From NCBI RefSeq assembly GCF_014651835.1, contig NZ_BMXQ01000004.1, forward strand, positions 1 to 64,000: a DNA stretch of 64,000 nucleotides, given 5' to 3'. Positions 1-9,091 of the stretch are shown here, in pieces; positions within the stretch are counted from its first letter, which is position 1, and every line of letters starts with the position of its first letter. The position numbers and the translations under genes are program-made. This DNA comes from Pigmentiphaga litoralis (GTDB lineage: Bacteria > Pseudomonadota > Gammaproteobacteria > Burkholderiales > Burkholderiaceae_B). The notes under the pieces were generated by a model. It worked only from the letters and a program-made list of their open reading frames with translations, searched no databases and was not told the origin of the DNA.

Positions 1-2
1 CG

Positions 3-107
3 GTCAAGCTGCTGGCCCCCATCGCCATGGAAGAAGGTCTGCGTTTCGCCATTCGTGAAGGCGGTCGTACCGTCGGCGCCGGTGTCGTTGCCACGATCCT
101 GAAGTAA
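3..107 (+). CDS. tuf: Elongation factor Tu, C-terminal end (partial)
   Basis: Only the last 34 codons are in the window. They read through the typical EF-Tu domain 3 end ([19 protein letters not shown]) and stop at TAA. EF-Tu is the GTPase that delivers aminoacyl-tRNA to the ribosomal A site. Its place directly before rpsJ is the standard end of the str operon (rpsL-rpsG-fusA-tuf) in proteobacteria. The 5' part lies to the left of the window, so nothing can be said about its start or its GTP-binding domain. Confidence 0.95.
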   Translation, partial: VKLLAPIAMEEGLRFAIREGGRTVGAGVVATILK

Positions 108-118
108 GATTCCAGTCC

Positions 119-140
119 GGAAAGTGCTTCGGCACTTTCC
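119..140 (+). promoter_or_regulatory. UUCG-capped stem-loop 1, tuf-rpsJ spacer
   Basis: A perfect 9-bp stem, ggaaagtgc / gcactttcc, closes a TTCG tetraloop, an unusually stable RNA hairpin. It lies 12 bases after the tuf stop. No T-run follows, so it is not a classical intrinsic terminator. It may act as an mRNA 3'-end stabiliser or processing point between the str and S10 operons. Confidence 0.7.
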
Positions 141-152
141 ACCTCATGCTTC

Positions 153-174
153 GGAAGGCGGTTCGCCGTCTTCC
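153..174 (+). promoter_or_regulatory. UUCG-capped stem-loop 2, tuf-rpsJ spacer
   Basis: A second 9-bp stem, ggaaggcgg / ccgtcttcc with one G-U pair, again closes a TTCG loop. It starts 12 bases after the first hairpin and has the same ggaa...ttcc frame. A short T-rich stretch (ctcgctcttt) comes after it, then the rpsJ ribosome binding site. The pair could be an attenuator or L4-responsive leader, but this is not shown. Confidence 0.65.
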
Positions 175-198
175 ACCCTCGCTCTTTAGGAATATCCC

Positions 199-510
199 AT
201 GAAAAAGCAAAAGATTCGCATCCGCCTCAAGGCTTTCGACTACAAGCTCATCGACCAATCGGCCGCTGAAATCGTTGAAACCGCGAAGCGGACCGGCGCA
301 GTCGTCCGTGGCCCCGTGCCGCTGCCGACCCGTATCCGCCGGTACGATCTGCTGCGTTCGCCGCACGTCAACAAGACGTCGCGCGATCAGTTCGAGATCC
401 GCACCCATCAACGCCTGATGGACATCGTGGATCCTACGGACAAGACGGTTGACGCGCTCATGCGCCTGGACCTGCCTGCAGGTGTCGACGTCGAAATCGC
501 TCTGAACTAA
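199..510 (+). CDS. rpsJ: 30S ribosomal protein S10 (NusE)
   Basis: The protein has 103 residues, the usual S10 length. It carries the conserved start [16 protein letters not shown] and the loop [18 protein letters not shown]10 is a late 30S head protein and also, as NusE, pairs with NusB in transcription antitermination. The ATG is preceded by an AGGA site seven bases upstream. It opens the S10 operon, but an unusually long 263-base spacer with a strong hairpin separates it from rplC, so expression of the two may be partly uncoupled. Confidence 0.97.
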   Translation: MKKQKIRIRLKAFDYKLIDQSAAEIVETAKRTGAVVRGPVPLPTRIRRYDLLRSPHVNKTSRDQFEIRTHQRLMDIVDPTDKTVDALMRLDLPAGVDVEIALN

Positions 511-523
511 TCGTCTCGTATTT

Positions 524-554
524 GCACCCCGCCCTTGTATAAGGGGCGGGGTGC
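524..554 (+). promoter_or_regulatory. Strong GC-rich stem-loop after rpsJ
   Basis: A 13-pair stem, gcaccccgccctt against aaggggcggggtgc with one bulged G, closes a 4-base loop. It begins 13 bases after the rpsJ stop. No T-run follows, so it looks like an attenuating or mRNA-stabilising hairpin rather than a simple terminator. It is inside the 263-base rpsJ-rplC spacer. Confidence 0.65.
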
Positions 555-564
555 GCGCTATACT
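535..564 (+). promoter_or_regulatory. Possible promoter for rplC
   Basis: TTGTAT and TATACT are separated by 18 bases, giving a 5/6 match to the -10 and 3/6 to the -35 consensus. The -35 overlaps the hairpin after rpsJ. If used, the rplC mRNA would have a 5' leader of about 200 bases. The evidence is only the weak consensus and the long spacer. Confidence 0.3.
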
Positions 565-773
565 TGCCGGCTTGCCAGTAATTTTTCGCCGAGTCAATGG
601 GATTTGCCCTGAGGCCTTGCCTCAATGAGCGACTTAAGCTCGGGGGTTGAAGCTCGACGCGGCGGATGTGTTTCAGCTGGCAACGCATCAAAGCTCTACC
701 TGCAGTACTTACCACATTCTGGCGTAATGCCATTTTTAGCCCCGGCCAATCGCAGTCGGGAACGGAGAAAACG

Positions 774-1454
774 ATGTCGACCCAATCGACGACCTCCACG
801 CCAGCCGCATTCCGGCTAGGCTTGGTGGGTCGCAAGGTTGGCATGACCCGTATCTTCACGGACGATGGTGAATCCATCCCCGTGACGGTACTGGACGTGT
901 CGAACAACCGTGTGACCCAGGTCAAGTCCCCGCAAGCCGACGGCTACGCAGCCGTCCAGGTCACGTTTGGTACGCGCCGTGCATCGCGCGTCACCAGCCC
1001 GCTTACCGGTCACTTCGCGAAAGCGGGTGTCGAAGCAGGCAGCGTGCTCAAAGAATTCCGTCTTGATCCGGCTAAAGCAGCCGAATTCGCTCCAGGCGCC
1101 GTTGTCGCTGTCGAGTCCGTGTTCACCGTCGGCCAGAAAGTCGACGTGACCGGTACCACGATCGGCAAGGGCTTCTCGGGCGCGATCAAGCGTCACCACT
1201 TCTCGTCGAACCGTGCATCGCACGGTAACTCGGTATCGCACAACTCGGCAGGCTCCATCGGTATGGCGCAGGATCCGGGTCGCGTGTTCCCAGGCAAGAA
1301 GATGGCAGGTCACCTTGGTGACGTGCAACGCACTGTGCAAAACCTCGAAGTCATTCGTGTGGACGCTGAACGCGGTCTGCTGCTGGTCCGTGGCGCCGTC
1401 CCCGGCCACGCGAACGCGAATGTCGTCGTGCGTCCCGCGATCAAAGGAGCCTGA
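774..1454 (+). CDS. rplC: 50S ribosomal protein L3
   Basis: An early 50S assembly protein near the peptidyl-transferase centre. The start is placed at the ATG after ggagaaaacg, giving 226 residues with a 13-residue Ser/Thr-rich extension before the family start [13 protein letters not shown]. The stretch [20 protein letters not shown] contains the Gln that PrmB methylates in E. coli (second Gln of SIGQNQ there). The open frame runs further upstream to 666, but without a ribosome binding site. rplD follows after two bases. Confidence 0.95.
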   Translation: MSTQSTTSTPAAFRLGLVGRKVGMTRIFTDDGESIPVTVLDVSNNRVTQVKSPQADGYAAVQVTFGTRRASRVTSPLTGHFAKAGVEAGSVLKEFRLDPAKAAEFAPGAVVAVESVFTVGQKVDVTGTTIGKGFSGAIKRHHFSSNRASHGNSVSHNSAGSIGMAQDPGRVFPGKKMAGHLGDVQRTVQNLEVIRVDAERGLLLVRGAVPGHANANVVVRPAIKGA

Positions 1455-1456
1455 TA

Positions 1457-2077
1457 ATGGAACTCAAGCTTCTGAATGATCAGGGCGAGTCGTCCGCAAC
1501 CGTCAACGCCCCCGATACCATTTTCGGCCGCGAATTCAACGAAGCACTGGTTCACCAGGTGGTCGTGGCGTATCAAGCCAATGCCCGCAGTGGTAACCGC
1601 GCCCAGAAGGATCGCGAGCAAGTCAAGCACACGACCAAGAAGCCGTGGCGCCAGAAGGGTACGGGCCGCGCTCGTGCCGGTATGTCGTCGTCGCCGCTGT
1701 GGCGTGGTGGTGGTCGGATTTTCCCGAACTCGCCTGACGAGAACTTCAGCCAGAAGGTCAACAAGAAGATGTATCGCGCCGGTATGCGCTCGATCCTCTC
1801 CCAGTTGGCCCGCGAAGACCGTATCGCCATCGTCGATGCATTTGTGCTCGAGTCGCCCAAGACCAAATTGGCCGCTGACAAGCTCAAGACGCTCGGCCTG
1901 ACGTCGGTGCTGATCATTACCGATACGGTTGACGAAAACCTCTACCTGGCCACGCGCAATCTGCCGCACGTCGCCGTGGTCGAGTCCCGTTACGCCGATC
2001 CGCTGTCGCTGATCCACTACAACAAAGTGTTGATCACCAAGCCAGCGATCGCTCAGCTCGAGGAGATGCTGGGATGA
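1457..2077 (+). CDS. rplD: 50S ribosomal protein L4
   Basis: 206 residues, the normal L4 length. The motif [14 protein letters not shown] marks the extended loop that lines the nascent-chain exit tunnel. In E. coli L4 also represses the S10 operon by acting on its leader; whether that happens here cannot be read from the sequence. It starts two bases after rplC and overlaps rplW by ATGA, so translation of the two is probably coupled. Confidence 0.97.
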   Translation: MELKLLNDQGESSATVNAPDTIFGREFNEALVHQVVVAYQANARSGNRAQKDREQVKHTTKKPWRQKGTGRARAGMSSSPLWRGGGRIFPNSPDENFSQKVNKKMYRAGMRSILSQLAREDRIAIVDAFVLESPKTKLAADKLKTLGLTSVLIITDTVDENLYLATRNLPHVAVVESRYADPLSLIHYNKVLITKPAIAQLEEMLG

Positions 2078-2376
2078 GCAAGAATGAACGTCTGATGCAA
2101 GTCCTGTTGGCCCCGATCGTCTCTGAAAAGAGCACGTTCATCGCCGACAAGAACGAGCAAGTGGCTTTCCGTGTCATCCAGGATGCCACCAAGCCAGAAA
2201 TCAAGGCTGCCGTCGAACTGCTCTTCAAGGTGCAGGTCGAGTCCGTGCAGGTGCTCAATACCAAGGGCAAAGTCAAGCGCTTTGGCCGTTTCATGGGTCG
2301 TCGCCGGAACGAAAGAAAGGCGTACGTGTCGTTGAAGCCAGGTCAGGAAATCGACTTTGCGCAGGAGGTGAAGTAA
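2074..2376 (+). CDS. rplW: 50S ribosomal protein L23
   Basis: 100 residues with the conserved N-terminal stretch [21 protein letters not shown]23 sits at the tunnel exit and is the docking site for trigger factor and SRP. The start codon overlaps the rplD stop in an ATGA arrangement, and rplB starts with no gap after its stop. Confidence 0.97.
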   Translation: MSKNERLMQVLLAPIVSEKSTFIADKNEQVAFRVIQDATKPEIKAAVELLFKVQVESVQVLNTKGKVKRFGRFMGRRRNERKAYVSLKPGQEIDFAQEVK

Positions 2377-3204
2377 ATGCCCCTCGTTAAGCTAAAGCCG
2401 ACTTCCGCCGGCCGTCGTGGCATGGTCAAGGTGGTTCATCCCCACCTGTTCAAGGGCCGCCCGCTCGACGCACTGCTCGAAAAGCAGATCCAGAACGCCG
2501 GTCGTAACAACAACGGCCATATCACCACGCGTCACCGCGGCGGTGGTCACAAGCAACACTATCGTCTCATCGACTTCAAGCGGACCAAGGACGGAATTCC
2601 GGCCAAGGTCGAGCGTATTGAATACGATCCTAACCGCACGGCGCACATCGCTCTGATCTGCTACGCCGACGGCGAGCGTCGCTACATCATTGCGCCACGC
2701 GGTCTGGAAGTCGGTGCAACGCTGTTGTCGGGTGTCGAAGCGCCTATCCGCGCCGGCAACACCCTGCCTATCCGCAATATTCCAGTCGGTTCGACGATTC
2801 ACTGCGTCGAGATGCTGCCTGGCAAGGGCGCACAGATGGTGCGTTCGGCCGGTGCTTCGGCAGTGCTGCTGGCTCGTGAAGGTACCTACGCTCAGGTTCG
2901 CCTGCGCTCCGGCGAAGTCCGGAAGGTGCACATCGAGTGCCGCGCTACCATCGGCGAAGTTTCCAACGAAGAGCATGGCCTGCGCCAGATCGGCAAAGCC
3001 GGTGCAACGCGTTGGCGTGGTATTCGTCCTACCGTTCGTGGCGTTGCAATGAACCCTGTCGATCATCCCCACGGTGGTGGTGAAGGTCGCACCGGCGAAG
3101 CACGCGAACCGGTCAGCCCCTGGGGCACTCCGTCCAAGGGTTTCAAGACCCGCCGCAATAAGCGGACGAGCAATATGATCGTCCAGCGGCGCAAGAAGAA
3201 GTAA
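2377..3204 (+). CDS. rplB: 50S ribosomal protein L2
   Basis: 275 residues. It has the invariant [13 protein letters not shown] motif, whose second His corresponds to the His229 needed for peptidyl transferase activity in E. coli, followed by the basic tail [22 protein letters not shown]. It follows rplW without a gap, with the ribosome binding site aggaggtga inside the rplW end. Confidence 0.97.
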   Translation: MPLVKLKPTSAGRRGMVKVVHPHLFKGRPLDALLEKQIQNAGRNNNGHITTRHRGGGHKQHYRLIDFKRTKDGIPAKVERIEYDPNRTAHIALICYADGERRYIIAPRGLEVGATLLSGVEAPIRAGNTLPIRNIPVGSTIHCVEMLPGKGAQMVRSAGASAVLLAREGTYAQVRLRSGEVRKVHIECRATIGEVSNEEHGLRQIGKAGATRWRGIRPTVRGVAMNPVDHPHGGGEGRTGEAREPVSPWGTPSKGFKTRRNKRTSNMIVQRRKKK

Positions 3205-3215
3205 GCGAGGCAAGC

Positions 3216-3491
3216 ATGTCACGTTCTATCAAGAAAGGACCGTTTGTCGATCTTCACCTTCTCAAGAAGGTCGAGACCGCCACGGCCGGAAAAGACAAAC
3301 GCCCAATCAAGACCTGGTCGCGCCGTTCCACGATCCTGCCCGATTTCATCGGGCTCACGATCGCTGTGCACAATGGCCGTCAGCACGTTCCCGTGTACGT
3401 CAACGAGAACATGGTTGGTCACAAGCTCGGTGAGTTCGCGCTGACCCGTACGTTCAAGGGCCACGCTGCGGACAAAAAGGCCAAGAGGTAA
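3216..3491 (+). CDS. rpsS: 30S ribosomal protein S19
   Basis: 91 residues starting [11 protein letters not shown], the family signature, with the later block [22 protein letters not shown]19 is a head protein of the 30S subunit that forms a complex with S13 and contacts the A-site finger. It is eleven bases after rplB and has the expected place before rplV. Confidence 0.97.
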   Translation: MSRSIKKGPFVDLHLLKKVETATAGKDKRPIKTWSRRSTILPDFIGLTIAVHNGRQHVPVYVNENMVGHKLGEFALTRTFKGHAADKKAKR

Positions 3492-3499
3492 TCGGCGCA

Positions 3500-3829
3500 A
3501 TGGAAACCACAGCAAAACTGCGCGGCGTCCGCGTCTCGGCCCAGAAGGCTCGGCTGGTTGCGGACCTGGTCCGCGGCAAGTCGGTCGCTCAGGCCATCAA
3601 CATCCTGACGTTCACGCCCAAGAAGTCCGCCGGCATCATCAAGAAAGTGGTCGAATCCGCAATCGCGAATGCCGAGCACAATGACGGCGCCGACATCGAC
3701 GAGCTGAAGGTCAAGGCCATCATCGTCGACAAGGGTACTTCGCTCAAGCGTTTCGACGCTCGTGCGAAGGGCCGCGGCGTCAAGATCGAGAAGCAGACCT
3801 GCCACATCGTGGTCACGGTCGGCAACTAA
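3500..3829 (+). CDS. rplV: 50S ribosomal protein L22
   Basis: 109 residues, [26 protein letters not shown] at the start. The C-terminal [18 protein letters not shown] is the beta-hairpin that reaches into the exit tunnel next to the L4 loop, where macrolide-resistance changes occur in other species. No deviation from the family pattern is seen. The spacing to rpsS is eight bases. Confidence 0.97.
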   Translation: METTAKLRGVRVSAQKARLVADLVRGKSVAQAINILTFTPKKSAGIIKKVVESAIANAEHNDGADIDELKVKAIIVDKGTSLKRFDARAKGRGVKIEKQTCHIVVTVGN

Positions 3830-3838
3830 GGAGCCACG

Positions 3839-4723
3839 ATGGGACAGAAGATTCATCCAACCGGGTTCCGACTCGCGGTCAGCCGTAATTGGTCCTCCCG
3901 TTGGTTTGCCAACGGCAGCAACTACGCCGTCATGCTCGCGGAAGACATCAAGGTTCGCGAATACCTGAAGAAGAAGCTGAAAGGCGCTTCGGTCGGTCGC
4001 GTGATCATCGAGCGTCCCGCCAAGAATGCCCGCGTCACCATTTACTCGGCTCGTCCGGGCGTGGTGATCGGCAAGAAGGGCGAGGATATCGAAAACCTGA
4101 AGGCTGATCTGCAGCGTCTGATGGGCGTGCCTGTGCACGTCAACATCGAAGAAATCCGCAAGCCGGAAATCGACGCCCAGCTGATCGCCGACTCGATCTC
4201 GCAACAGCTCGAGAAGCGCATCATGTTCCGCCGCGCGATGAAACGTGCGATGCAGAACGCGATGCGTCTGGGTGCCCAGGGCATCAAGATCATGAGCGCC
4301 GGTCGTCTGAACGGTATCGAAATCGCACGTACCGAGTGGTATCGCGAAGGCCGTGTGCCGTTGCACACCCTGCGCGCGAACATCGACTACGGTACGTCGG
4401 AAGCCGGCACGACCTACGGCCTGATCGGCATCAAGGTTTGGGTGTACAAGGGCGATACCCTTGGTACAGCCGAACAGAATGCCGTTCCGGAAACGAAGGA
4501 CGATGAGCGCAAGCCGCGTCGCGGCCCCCGCAATGACCGCAACGAGCGTCCGGGCAATCGTCCTGGCGCCCCGCGTGGTCGCGGTGGTCGCAAGCCTGAA
4601 GGCGAAGGTGCAGCGGTTGCTGCAGCTGCGCCCGAGGCCGGCGCTGCTGCCAAGCGCGCGCCGCGCAAGCCGGCTGATGCAGCCGCGCCTGCAGCAGCTG
4701 CGCCTGCCAAAGACGGAGAATAA
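3839..4723 (+). CDS. rpsC: 30S ribosomal protein S3, with long Ala/Pro-rich tail
   Basis: The protein has 294 residues compared with about 233 in E. coli. The N-terminal part carries the type II KH domain with [12 protein letters not shown], and the C-terminal domain ends around [14 protein letters not shown]. After that comes a low-complexity tail of roughly 75 residues, first rich in Arg/Gly/Pro and then in Ala with Lys. Such tails occur on S3 of several betaproteobacteria. S3 forms part of the mRNA entry channel with helicase activity. It starts after a GGAG site nine bases beyond rplV. Confidence 0.96.
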   Translation: MGQKIHPTGFRLAVSRNWSSRWFANGSNYAVMLAEDIKVREYLKKKLKGASVGRVIIERPAKNARVTIYSARPGVVIGKKGEDIENLKADLQRLMGVPVHVNIEEIRKPEIDAQLIADSISQQLEKRIMFRRAMKRAMQNAMRLGAQGIKIMSAGRLNGIEIARTEWYREGRVPLHTLRANIDYGTSEAGTTYGLIGIKVWVYKGDTLGTAEQNAVPETKDDERKPRRGPRNDRNERPGNRPGAPRGRGGRKPEGEGAAVAAAAPEAGAAAKRAPRKPADAAAPAAAAPAKDGE

Positions 4724-4725
4724 AG

Positions 4726-5142
4726 ATGCTGCAGCCTTCACGCAGAAAATACCGCAAGGAACAAAAGGGCCGTAATACCGGATTGGCCACGCGCGGCGCT
4801 AACGTGTCGTTCGGCGAATTCGGTCTCAAGGCCACGGGCCGCGGTCGCTTGACGGCGCGTCAGATCGAAGCGGCTCGCCGCGCGATCTCGCGTCACATCA
4901 AGCGCGGCGGTCGGATCTGGATCCGGATTTTCCCAGACAAGCCGATTTCGCAGAAACCTGCTGAAGTTCGGATGGGTAACGGTAAAGGTAACCCTGAGTA
5001 CTGGGTTGCCGAGATCCAGCCGGGCAAAGTGCTCTACGAGATGGACGGTGTGAACGAAGAATTGGCGCGCGAGGCTTTCCGCCTGGCAGCCGCCAAGCTT
5101 CCGATCTCGACCACCTTCGTTACGCGCCACATTGGCACGTAA
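4726..5142 (+). CDS. rplP: 50S ribosomal protein L16
   Basis: 138 residues starting [16 protein letters not shown]. The loop [18 protein letters not shown] holds the Arg that corresponds to the one hydroxylated by RoxA in E. coli. L16 organises the A-site tRNA-binding region of the 50S. It follows rpsC after two bases. Confidence 0.97.
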   Translation: MLQPSRRKYRKEQKGRNTGLATRGANVSFGEFGLKATGRGRLTARQIEAARRAISRHIKRGGRIWIRIFPDKPISQKPAEVRMGNGKGNPEYWVAEIQPGKVLYEMDGVNEELAREAFRLAAAKLPISTTFVTRHIGT

Positions 5143-5153
5143 GGAGATAAGCA

Positions 5154-5345
5154 ATGAAAGCAAGCGAATTCCGTTCGAAAGACGAAGCAGAGCTCACGAA
5201 AGAGCTCGAAGGTCTGCTCCGGGCCCAGTTCAGTCTGCGTATGCAGATGGCTACCCAGCAGCTTTCCAATAGCAGCCAGCTACGCAAAGTACGGCGCGAC
5301 ATCGCGCGTGTACGGACCGTGCAGCGCGAAAAGGCCGGGAAGTAA
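5154..5345 (+). CDS. rpmC: 50S ribosomal protein L29
   Basis: 63 residues, [20 protein letters not shown], followed by the helical segment [18 protein letters not shown] and the basic end [15 protein letters not shown]29 lies at the tunnel exit beside L23. The ribosome binding site is aaggagataagca. The gene is two bases from rpsQ. Confidence 0.97.
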   Translation: MKASEFRSKDEAELTKELEGLLRAQFSLRMQMATQQLSNSSQLRKVRRDIARVRTVQREKAGK

Positions 5346-5347
5346 TC

Positions 5348-5611
5348 ATGAGCGAAGCAAAACTGAAGCGTGCTCTGACGGGCCGTGTGACGAGCGACAA
5401 GATGAACAAGACGGTGACCGTGCTGGTCGAGCGGCGCGTCAAGCACCCGCTGTACGGCAAGATCATCGTGCGTTCGAACAAGTACCACGCACACGACGAA
5501 ACGAACCAGTACAAGACCGGTGACCTGGTCGAGATTTCGGAAACACGTCCGATCTCGAAGACCAAGGCATGGACTGTGGTTCGCCTGTTGGAAGCTGCAC
5601 GGATCGTCTGA
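5348..5611 (+). CDS. rpsQ: 30S ribosomal protein S17
   Basis: 87 residues with the OB-fold segment [20 protein letters not shown] and the later [16 protein letters not shown]17 is a primary 16S rRNA binder needed for 30S body assembly. It is the last gene of the S10 operon here. An intrinsic terminator lies 48 bases downstream. Confidence 0.97.
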   Translation: MSEAKLKRALTGRVTSDKMNKTVTVLVERRVKHPLYGKIIVRSNKYHAHDETNQYKTGDLVEISETRPISKTKAWTVVRLLEAARIV

Positions 5612-5658
5612 TCCTGCGGTGACCGGGCAGCGCAAGCCGCCTGGTCGATAGCATGACG

Positions 5659-5710
5659 AACGCGGAAGTACGACCTGCAGGCAACTGCGGCAAGTGCTTC
5701 CGCGTTTTTT
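5659..5710 (+). terminator. Intrinsic terminator after rpsQ
   Basis: The arms aacgcggaag and cttccgcgtt form a 10-bp stem around a 28-base loop, followed by a run of T. It would end S10-operon transcripts. Confidence 0.75.
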
Positions 5711-5822
5711 ATTGGGTGCGTCGTATCGCGTGGGGGCGTAAGGGGGGCGCGCGATATTCGGTGGCGCCGTAAAAGTGCGCTGGTGCAGTGTTGCCCCAGA
5801 ACAAACTATTTGCCCACAGGTA

Positions 5823-5851
5823 TTGCAACCCCCGTCCATCCGCGATATTAT
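5823..5851 (+). promoter_or_regulatory. Predicted promoter of the spc operon
   Basis: TTGCAA and TATTAT are separated by exactly 17 bases, 4/6 and 5/6 matches to the sigma-70 consensus. It is the best promoter-like pair in the rpsQ-rplN junction and sits after the terminator. The transcript would have a leader of about 315 bases before rplN. Confidence 0.55.
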
Positions 5852-6174
5852 CGTTGGCTTCCTTCTGGTCAGGCTCATAGCCGGCCCGGGCGGGAACACA
5901 TCAGGGCAGAAAAGCAGGGGCCAGTGTCTACTGCCAGGTCTTCAGATCCGCGGTTTCGTTCATGACGTTGGTTCATGGCGCAGTCGGGGGTCCACAAGCA
6001 GGCAGCGGTAGGTGCAAACCTTCGCATCAGGAATTTCAACCCAGGGTAGTCAGCGCTTGCTGGCCGCCTTACGGGACCAAAACTGATCGGCTGTGTTGTG
6101 GGACTTGGTTGCAACCATCGCGGTTGCGCACGGGGTCCCAGGATGCTTCGGGTTAAGTTGGAATAGGGTAAACC

Positions 6175-6543
6175 ATGATTCAAATGCAGACCAAGTTGGA
6201 TGTGGCCGACAACACCGGTGCGCGCTCAGTTATGTGCATCAAGGTGCTCGGCGGCTCCAAGCGCCGCTATGCCGGCATCGGCGACGTGATCAAAGTCAGC
6301 GTCAAGGATGCGGCTCCGCGTGGGCGCGTTAAGAAGGGCGAAATCTATAACGCCGTGGTGGTTCGCACCGCCAAGGGCGTTCGTCGTAAAGACGGTTCGC
6401 TTATCCGTTTTGGCGGCAATGCCGCCGTGTTGCTCAACGCCAAGCTCGAGCCCATCGGTACTCGTATCTTCGGACCCGTTACGCGTGAACTGCGTACCGA
6501 GAAGTTCATGAAGATCGTGTCGCTGGCGCCCGAAGTGCTGTAA
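6175..6543 (+). CDS. rplN: 50S ribosomal protein L14
   Basis: 122 residues, beginning [17 protein letters not shown] and ending [20 protein letters not shown], which match L14 throughout. L14 lies at the subunit interface and is the binding site of the silencing factor RsfS. The ribosome binding site (agggtaaacc) is weak for a first gene of an operon. It opens the spc operon after a long leader. Confidence 0.97.
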   Translation: MIQMQTKLDVADNTGARSVMCIKVLGGSKRRYAGIGDVIKVSVKDAAPRGRVKKGEIYNAVVVRTAKGVRRKDGSLIRFGGNAAVLLNAKLEPIGTRIFGPVTRELRTEKFMKIVSLAPEVL

Positions 6544-6552
6544 GGGGTCAAG

Positions 6553-6873
6553 ATGAACAAGATCCGTACAGGCGACGAAGTCATCGTCCTCACTGGTAAA
6601 GACAAGACCAAGCGCGGTGTCGTGCTTTCTCGTGTCGACGAAAACCATGTGTTGGTCGAAGGCATCAATGTCGTCAAGAAAAGCGTGAAGCCGAACCCGA
6701 TGCAGAACCAGCCGGGCGGCATCGTGGACAAGACCATGCCTATCCACATCTCGAATGTGGCGATTTTCAACGCTGCGACCGGCAAAGCCGACCGCGTGGC
6801 GATCAAGGAAGTCGACGGCAAGAGCGTGCGCGTCTTCCGTTCCAGCGGCGAGTCCGTTGGTTCGAAAGCGTAA
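6553..6873 (+). CDS. rplX: 50S ribosomal protein L24
   Basis: 106 residues with a KOW motif near the N-terminus ([20 protein letters not shown]) and the family block [21 protein letters not shown]24 is an assembly-initiating 23S rRNA binder at the tunnel exit. It follows rplN by nine bases. Confidence 0.97.
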   Translation: MNKIRTGDEVIVLTGKDKTKRGVVLSRVDENHVLVEGINVVKKSVKPNPMQNQPGGIVDKTMPIHISNVAIFNAATGKADRVAIKEVDGKSVRVFRSSGESVGSKA

Positions 6874-6888
6874 ACGGAGAACATAGAA

Positions 6889-7428
6889 ATGGCTCGTCTC
6901 CAAGACTACTACCGCGAGAAGATCGTTCCTGATCTGCTTGCCAAGTTCGAATACAAAAGCACGATGCAGGTGCCCCGCATCACCAAGATCACCCTGAACA
7001 TGGGTGTCTCGGAAGCGGTTGCCGACAAGAAGGTCATCGAGCACGCTGTTGGCGATCTGACCAAGATCGCCGGCCAGAAGCCGGTCATCACCAAGTCGCG
7101 CAAGGCAATTGCCGGGTTCAAGATCCGCGAGGATTACCCGATCGGTTGCATGGTGACCCTGCGCGGTCAGCGCATGTATGAATTCCTCGATCGTCTGGTG
7201 ACGGTTGCTCTTCCCCGCGTTCGGGACTTCCGCGGTATTTCGGGTCGTGCATTCGACGGCCGCGGTAACTACAACGTCGGTGTGAAAGAACAGATCATCT
7301 TCCCAGAGATCGACTACGACAAGATTGACACGCTTCGTGGGCTGAACATCAGCATCACGACCACGGCAAAGACTGACGACGAAGCAAAAGCGCTGCTCAC
7401 AGCCTTCCGCTTCCCGTTCCGTAATTAA
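6889..7428 (+). CDS. rplE: 50S ribosomal protein L5
   Basis: 179 residues with [19 protein letters not shown] and the later [20 protein letters not shown], both L5 signatures. L5 binds 5S rRNA in the central protuberance with L18 and contacts P-site tRNA. In E. coli the S8 repressor binds the mRNA near the rplE start; no attempt was made to fold that site here. Confidence 0.97.
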   Translation: MARLQDYYREKIVPDLLAKFEYKSTMQVPRITKITLNMGVSEAVADKKVIEHAVGDLTKIAGQKPVITKSRKAIAGFKIREDYPIGCMVTLRGQRMYEFLDRLVTVALPRVRDFRGISGRAFDGRGNYNVGVKEQIIFPEIDYDKIDTLRGLNISITTTAKTDDEAKALLTAFRFPFRN

Positions 7429-7438
7429 GGGGTGTGTA

Positions 7439-7744
7439 GTGGCTAAGCTCTCACTCATCAATCGCGATGCAAAGCGCGTGAAGCTCGCAGCAAAGTACGC
7501 TCCGAAGCGTGCTGCTCTGCAAGCAATTGTCGACGACTCGTCGAAGACAGACGAAGAACGTTACCAGGCACGCCTGAAGATTCAACAGCTGCCCCGTAAC
7601 GCCAACCCCACCCGCCAGCGTAATCGCTGCGCGGTGACCGGTCGCCCCCGTGGCACATTCCGCAAGTTTGGTCTTGCTCGTAACAAGCTGCGCGAGATGG
7701 CTATGCGCGGTGAAGTTCCGGGCATGACCAAGGCAAGCTGGTAG
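7439..7744 (+). CDS. rpsN: 30S ribosomal protein S14, zinc-free type
   Basis: The start is a GTG preceded by aaggggtg, giving 101 residues. The segment [20 protein letters not shown] is typical. The long form lacks the paired CxxC zinc motifs of the short zinc-binding S14, so it does not depend on zinc. It is in the normal place between rplE and rpsH. Confidence 0.96.
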   Translation: MAKLSLINRDAKRVKLAAKYAPKRAALQAIVDDSSKTDEERYQARLKIQQLPRNANPTRQRNRCAVTGRPRGTFRKFGLARNKLREMAMRGEVPGMTKASW

Positions 7745-7754
7745 GAGAGCATTT

Positions 7755-8150
7755 ATGAGCATGAGCGATCCGATCGCCGATATGCTGACGCGCATCCGTA
7801 ATGCGCAACGCGTAGACAAGGCTTCCGTGACGATGCCCTCCTCGAAGCTGAAGGCGGCCATTGCCGCTGTGCTGAAGGACGAGGGCTACATCGACGGTTT
7901 CCAGGTGAACCCGAACGGTGGCAAGCCGGTACTCGAAATTACCCTGAAGTACTATGCAGGCCGTCCCGTTATCGAGCGCATCGACCGCGTCTCGAAGCCG
8001 GGCCTGCGTATCTACAAAGGCCATGACGCCATTCCTCAGGTCCTGAACGGCCTGGGCGTGGCCATCGTCTCCACCTCGCGTGGCGTGATGACAGATCGCA
8101 AGGCTCGCGCTACCGGCGTGGGCGGCGAAGTCCTCTGCTACGTGGCTTAA
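7755..8150 (+). CDS. rpsH: 30S ribosomal protein S8
   Basis: 131 residues starting [20 protein letters not shown] and ending with the conserved [12 protein letters not shown]8 is a primary 16S rRNA binder and, in E. coli, the translational repressor of the spc operon. SD aggagagc is ten bases from the ATG. Confidence 0.97.
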   Translation: MSMSDPIADMLTRIRNAQRVDKASVTMPSSKLKAAIAAVLKDEGYIDGFQVNPNGGKPVLEITLKYYAGRPVIERIDRVSKPGLRIYKGHDAIPQVLNGLGVAIVSTSRGVMTDRKARATGVGGEVLCYVA

Positions 8151-8160
8151 GGAGTTCGAT

Positions 8161-8694
8161 ATGTCACGTATTGCTAAATACCCCGTCGAATTGCCGAAAG
8201 GCGTCGAGGCCAGCATCAATGCCCAAGAGATCACCGTCAAAGGTCCTCTGGGTTCGCTGACCCAGGCGCTGACCGGCCAGGTCAAGATCGACCTCGATTC
8301 GAACAAGATGACGTTTGCCGCAGCCGATGACTCGCGCGAAGCGAAGGCCATGTCCGGAACCGTACGCGCACTGGTGGCCAACATGGTCACTGGCGTCAGC
8401 AAGGGTTTCGAGCGTCGCCTGAGCCTGGTTGGCGTGGGTTACCGTGCCCAGGCACAAGGCGACTCCATCAAACTGCAACTCGGTTACTCGCACGACATCG
8501 TGCACCCGATGCCAGTTGGTGTGAAGGTCGAATGCCCGACGCAGACCGAAGTGGTCTTGAAGGGCGCCGACAAACAACGAGTTGGTCAGGTGGCAGCCGA
8601 GATCCGCGCATACCGTGAACCCGAACCCTACAAGGGCAAGGGCGTACGTTATGTCGGCGAAAAGGTCGTCATTAAAGAGACCAAGAAGAAATAA
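8161..8694 (+). CDS. rplF: 50S ribosomal protein L6
   Basis: 177 residues. Two repeated L6 domains are seen; the second ends with the signature [17 protein letters not shown]6 binds 23S rRNA near the sarcin-ricin loop. It begins ten bases after rpsH behind aaggag. Confidence 0.97.
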   Translation: MSRIAKYPVELPKGVEASINAQEITVKGPLGSLTQALTGQVKIDLDSNKMTFAAADDSREAKAMSGTVRALVANMVTGVSKGFERRLSLVGVGYRAQAQGDSIKLQLGYSHDIVHPMPVGVKVECPTQTEVVLKGADKQRVGQVAAEIRAYREPEPYKGKGVRYVGEKVVIKETKKK

Positions 8695-8714
8695 AGCGCT
8701 GGCAAGGACGAATC

Positions 8715-9080
8715 ATGGACAAAAAGCAAGCTCGTTTGCGTCGTGCGGTTCCAACCCGCAAAAAGATCGCCGAGTTGCGCGTGCATCGCCTGTCGGTGTT
8801 CCGCACGAACCTGCATATCTACGCAAACATTATCTCCCCCGAAGGCGATACGGTGCTGATCAGCGCCTCTACCGTCGAACCGGAAGTTCGCCAACAGATC
8901 TCGGGCGATACCGGCAAGGGTGGCAATGTTGCCGCAGCAACCCTGGTAGGCAAACGCGTGGCCGAGAAGGCCAAGGCAGCTGGTATCGAAAACGTGGCGT
9001 TCGATCGCTCGGGTTTCCGTTACCACGGCCGCGTCAAAGCCCTGGCCGATGCCGCGCGTGAAGCCGGCCTGAAGTTTTAA
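8715..9080 (+). CDS. rplR: 50S ribosomal protein L18
   Basis: 121 residues with the 5S rRNA-binding features [15 protein letters not shown] and the C-terminal block [20 protein letters not shown]. It forms the central protuberance with L5 and 5S rRNA. The start follows a 20-base gap after rplF. Confidence 0.97.
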   Translation: MDKKQARLRRAVPTRKKIAELRVHRLSVFRTNLHIYANIISPEGDTVLISASTVEPEVRQQISGDTGKGGNVAAATLVGKRVAEKAKAAGIENVAFDRSGFRYHGRVKALADAAREAGLKF

Positions 9081-9091
9081 GCGAGGATTAC

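Larger units (their letters stand above)
5612..6174. other. S10-spc operon junction, 563 bases without a gene
   Basis: No credible coding frame is seen. Short open frames here lack ribosome binding sites and family resemblance. The segment contains an intrinsic terminator near its start and one good sigma-70-type promoter about 320 bases before rplN, which leaves a long 5' leader for the spc transcript. In many proteobacteria rpsQ and rplN are adjacent or closely spaced, so this is an expanded junction. Confidence 0.7.

Noticed and set aside
1-107. tRNA genes near tuf, as in some tuf loci
   Set aside because: No cloverleaf or tRNA-like segment was seen here or elsewhere in the window.
3419-4741. 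A 440-residue open frame on the minus strand
   Set aside because: It lies antisense to rplV and rpsC, has no ribosome binding site, and its Arg/Ala-rich translation resembles nothing. It is an effect of high GC in a real coding region on the other strand.
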